Below, piece by piece: positions 6,742 to 8,974 of a stretch of 8,974 nt of DNA (the first letter of the stretch is position 1; each line of letters opens with the position of its first letter). The notes under the pieces were generated by a model, which saw only the letters and a list, made by a program, of their open reading frames with translations, was not told the origin of the DNA and ran no database searches. Source of the DNA: an uncultured Lachnospiraceae bacterium (lineage in GTDB: Bacteria > Bacillota > Clostridia > Lachnospirales > Lachnospiraceae); contig CAJUQZ010000159.1 in NCBI GenBank assembly GCA_910588755.1, positions 1 to 8,974 on the forward strand, in the 5' to 3' direction. A program made the position numbers and the translations under genes.

Positions 6742-7820
6742 ATTAACTCCTTGCACGCCTTGTACAGTCCAAGCCACCCGGAGCCGCGCTTCTTCATGAC
6801 ATTTTCAAGGTATTCCTTCCACGCAACCTGATCCTTTTCTTCATCCTTGATGACGGCACCCTGCAGCGCCGCCGCCAGATCCTCGTTGGTGATCGTGCCG
6901 TTTCCAAAGCTGCCTGCCAGCGCCATGCTGTTGCACAGAAGCGATATCGCCTCCGCGGTGGAGAGCACACCCGATGTTCCCTTCACCTTCTGTGCACGGT
7001 CAAGTGTCTCCCCACGACGAAGCTCCCTGAATATCGTACATACCTTCTCAATCACCTCATCCGCGGGCTGCTTTGCATTCAGATCAAGATTTTCTGACAG
7101 CTGTGTCACCCTGGATCTCACAATCTCCATCTCGGAGTCCAGATTTGCAGGTGCGGGAAGCACCACGATGTTAAAACGCCGTTTCAGCGCGGCGGACATC
7201 TCGTTGACGCCCTTATCCCTTGTGTTTGCCGTCGCAATCACCGAAAATCCTTTTTTCGCCGCCACCTCTATGGAAAGCTCCGGAACAGAAATTCTCTTTT
7301 CTGACAAAATGGAAATCAGCGCGTCCTGCACCTCGGACGCACAGCGCGAAATCTCCTCAACGCGCGCGATGGTCCCAGTCTCCATCGCGTTGAAAACAGG
7401 GCTTTTGAGCATTGCCGCGTGGGACGGCCCCTGCGCAATCAGCATCGCATAGTTCCACGAGTACTTGATCTGCTCCTCCGTTGTTCCCGCAGTTCCCTGT
7501 ATCACCTTGGTGGAATCACCGTTGATGGCTGCTGTCAGATGCTCGGAAAGCCAGCTCTTTGCCGTTCCCGGCTCCCCGATCAGCAACAGCGCCCTGTCCG
7601 TGACAAGCGTGGATATCGCAATCTCCACCAGGCGTTCATGCCCTATGTATTTTGGTGTGATCTCTGTCTTTCCAGCCTTTCCGCCGCAGATATACGTCTT
7701 TACGGACTGTGGCGACATGCGCCAGCCTGTCGGCACCGGATTTTTCTCCGCCGCAATCAACGCGTCAATTTCCTTCTGAAACAACTGCTCTGCTGGCAGT
7801 CTCAATAATTCTTCGCTCAT
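6738..7820 (-). CDS. MoxR-type AAA+ ATPase (YehL-like)
   Basis: Cytoplasmic AAA+ ATPase of 360 residues from the start used here. MoxR ATPases act with VWA proteins to remodel or activate target complexes. After a helical N-terminal extension the ATPase core has Walker A GEPGTAKS (82-89). The Walker B region reads IARVEEISR (VEE at 154-156), where classical MoxR proteins carry a DE pair. Sensor 1 is in VIATANTRD (about 194-202), and ALKRRF (211-216) holds the arginine-finger region. A helical lid and a tryptophan-containing C-terminus (WLGLYKACKELM) follow. The YehL-like subfamily is supported by the VEE form, the N-terminal extension and the downstream DUF5682 gene. An upstream ATG at 7832 adds MEEN, but GGAGG five bases before ATG 7820 clearly favours the inner start. 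It lies 25 bases after the upstream gene and 60 before DUF5682. Confidence 0.92.
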   Translation of the reverse strand: MSEELLRLPAEQLFQKEIDALIAAEKNPVPTGWRMSPQSVKTYICGGKAGKTEITPKYIGHERLVEIAISTLVTDRALLLIGEPGTAKSWLSEHLTAAINGDSTKVIQGTAGTTEEQIKYSWNYAMLIAQGPSHAAMLKSPVFNAMETGTIARVEEISRCASEVQDALISILSEKRISVPELSIEVAAKKGFSVIATANTRDKGVNEMSAALKRRFNIVVLPAPANLDSEMEIVRSRVTQLSENLDLNAKQPADEVIEKVCTIFRELRRGETLDRAQKVKGTSGVLSTAEAISLLCNSMALAGSFGNGTITNEDLAAALQGAVIKDEEKDQVAWKEYLENVMKKRGSGWLGLYKACKELM

Positions 7821-7825
7821 GTTTT

Positions 7826-7830
7826 CCTCC
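7826..7830 (-). promoter_or_regulatory. Ribosome binding site deciding the MoxR gene start
   Basis: GGAGG five bases before ATG 7820. It overlaps the outer ATG 7832, which itself has no Shine-Dalgarno-like sequence upstream, so the inner ATG is the likely start. Confidence 0.75.
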
Positions 7831-7845
7831 ATCTTTTAAGCCGTT

Positions 7846-8974
7846 TCAGGCATTATACCATCTGTCCATATAGTTTTCCAACTCTTCTGTATTCAGTTTT
7901 TTTACCTTCAACTCCCCGCTCTTTATCATGCGGCAAATTGTGCGCATCTCCTCCATGACTGTTTCCTTGGGTTCAGGCAGGATCGCAAGCCAGCCGTAAA
8001 GAGTCCACGCTGTGACAGACGGATCGTTTTTTACAGCATTCACACCCAGGCCTTTATAGTCTGTCCAGCCGCACTTTTTCAGGGCGTATATCAGCTGGCT
8101 GCGGTAGCTGCCCGAAGTAACCAGCAGCCTATTATAGAAGTATTCCCCTACTTCCCTGCACATAGCCTCGTCGTTTAACGGCACCAGCTGCGACAGGATA
8201 TAGTCCGTCTCCCGGGAAACCTCCTGTTTTAAAAACCAATGGATCAGTTCTCTGGCGTGCGGTAGCTCAATCGCCCTCTCAAAAGCCTTGTACTCTGTAT
8301 TATAACTGTCCACGTAAGAACCATAAAAACGATATCCATTCTTTCTGCTGTCCCACGAGACATAATTTACGGCCTCATAAACTGCCTTGAAACGCTCCTG
8401 TGAAAGCTTTGGTGCCAGCAGTGCTTTTTCCATAACCTGTTCTGCGAACCAGTCCACGCAGTCCGCAGTCCCTAAGAGCTTTACGGTTGCCGCGGCAGGC
8501 AGGAATTTTCTATTCGTTTTCCCGGAATTTCCATCTTCGTACAGCTCCAGTGCCAGCGCCTGCAGGTCTAGGTCAGGATTGGCAATTATGGAATGGTGCA
8601 AAACCTTCCCCAGCGTCGTCTCAATATCCGGCCCATCTGCTTTATACCAATACTGACAGGGCGTCAGCACGCCATACTGTAACATATCATAGGTATACAT
8701 GCTCTCCGGCTTTTTCCAGGTCGCCTTGAGCAGGTTATTGATCTTACCCTTCTGTGACAGTAGTTTTCTATAACAGTCACAGATCTGTGCGCCGCCTTTG
8801 CCAAACATGGCCCGCACAACCTCCTGCAGCCTGCGTGACAGCTCCTTTTTTTCCTTCTCTGATGCACTGTCCACTGTATCTAGCTTCTCGAACATCTTGC
8901 CGAAAATATCAACCACCAGCTCCGCCGCCCATGTTGTCGTTGAATTTTGCAGGTATTTTAAGACATTTTCCGGC
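7846..8974 (-). CDS. Unrecognised helical protein, C-terminal part only (5' end outside window)
   Basis: The frame is open from the window edge to a TGA at 7846-7848, giving 375 residues of the C-terminus. A GTG at 8916 could act as start, but the frame continues upstream without a stop and no good ribosome binding site precedes it, so this is most likely the end of a longer protein. I do not recognise the family. It is rich in charged and aromatic residues, has no signal peptide or membrane segment in this part, and reads as successive amphipathic helices, compatible with a HEAT/ARM-like scaffold (for example ETDYILSQLVPLNDEAM, then SQLIYALKKCGWTDYKGLG). It sits 25 bases before the MoxR gene on the same strand, so it probably belongs to the operon. 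In E. coli the large DUF4132 protein YehI is encoded next to yehKLMP, and helical DUF5691-type proteins accompany similar islands elsewhere; either could be the counterpart, unproven here. Confidence 0.75.
   Translation of the reverse strand, partial: PENVLKYLQNSTTTWAAELVVDIFGKMFEKLDTVDSASEKEKKELSRRLQEVVRAMFGKGGAQICDCYRKLLSQKGKINNLLKATWKKPESMYTYDMLQYGVLTPCQYWYKADGPDIETTLGKVLHHSIIANPDLDLQALALELYEDGNSGKTNRKFLPAAATVKLLGTADCVDWFAEQVMEKALLAPKLSQERFKAVYEAVNYVSWDSRKNGYRFYGSYVDSYNTEYKAFERAIELPHARELIHWFLKQEVSRETDYILSQLVPLNDEAMCREVGEYFYNRLLVTSGSYRSQLIYALKKCGWTDYKGLGVNAVKNDPSVTAWTLYGWLAILPEPKETVMEEMRTICRMIKSGELKVKKLNTEELENYMDRWYNA

Noticed and set aside
6847..7452. Plus-strand open frame (201 codons) antisense to the MoxR gene
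   Set aside because: Serine- and alanine-rich shadow of the ATPase gene with no domain; the minus strand carries the Walker motifs.
7846..8916. GTG at 8916 as the true start of the upstream gene
   Set aside because: The frame stays open to the window edge and no convincing ribosome binding site precedes the GTG, so a longer protein is more likely.
1..8974. CRISPR arrays, tRNA or rRNA genes
   Set aside because: No regularly spaced repeats, cloverleaf-like sequences or rRNA-like stretches were noticed, and coding density leaves almost no room.

Overview
This window looks like part of a chromosomal operon from a Gram-positive anaerobe of the class Clostridia, probably Lachnospiraceae-like. The basis is mid-range GC with AT-rich patches, strong AGGAGG-type ribosome binding sites, and the character of the proteins. 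The taxonomic call is an inference from protein style, not a database result. Every credible gene lies on the minus strand, so transcription runs from high to low coordinates. No gap between genes exceeds about 60 bases, and no RNA gene, CRISPR array, transposase or intrinsic terminator was seen.

In transcription order the layout is as follows. (1) 8974-7846 is the C-terminal 375 residues of a large protein of unrecognised family that enters from outside the window. (2) 7820-6738 is a MoxR-type AAA+ ATPase resembling E. coli YehL. (3) 6677-4413 is a DUF5682-type protein resembling YehM. (4) 4388-3758 is an AT-rich two-gene toxin-antitoxin cassette, a small antitoxin followed by a PIN-domain toxin, set inside the operon. 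(5) 3712-2531 is a von Willebrand factor A (CoxE/YehP-like) protein with an intact MIDAS motif. (6) 2515-2222 is the N-degron adaptor ClpS. (7) 2194-1 is the Clp unfoldase ClpA, cut by the window edge about 40-50 residues before its expected C-terminus.

The MoxR, DUF5682 and VWA genes form the core of a widespread but poorly understood ATPase/VWA island, of which the E. coli yehLMP region is the familiar example. MoxR ATPases paired with MIDAS-type VWA proteins are thought to remodel or assemble target complexes. The noteworthy feature is that this core is followed directly by clpS and clpA, with clpS starting 0-15 bases after the VWA stop codon. This suggests a co-transcribed unit joining a MoxR/VWA remodelling machine to an N-degron-selective Clp unfoldase. 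That functional link is an inference from gene order.

The PIN toxin-antitoxin pair looks like a later insertion. Its base composition is far lower in GC than its neighbours, it separates DUF5682 from its usual VWA partner, and an 8-base direct repeat brackets it. Two perfect hairpins sit between the MoxR and DUF5682 genes, the second ending just before the ribosome binding site, and may tune expression within the operon.
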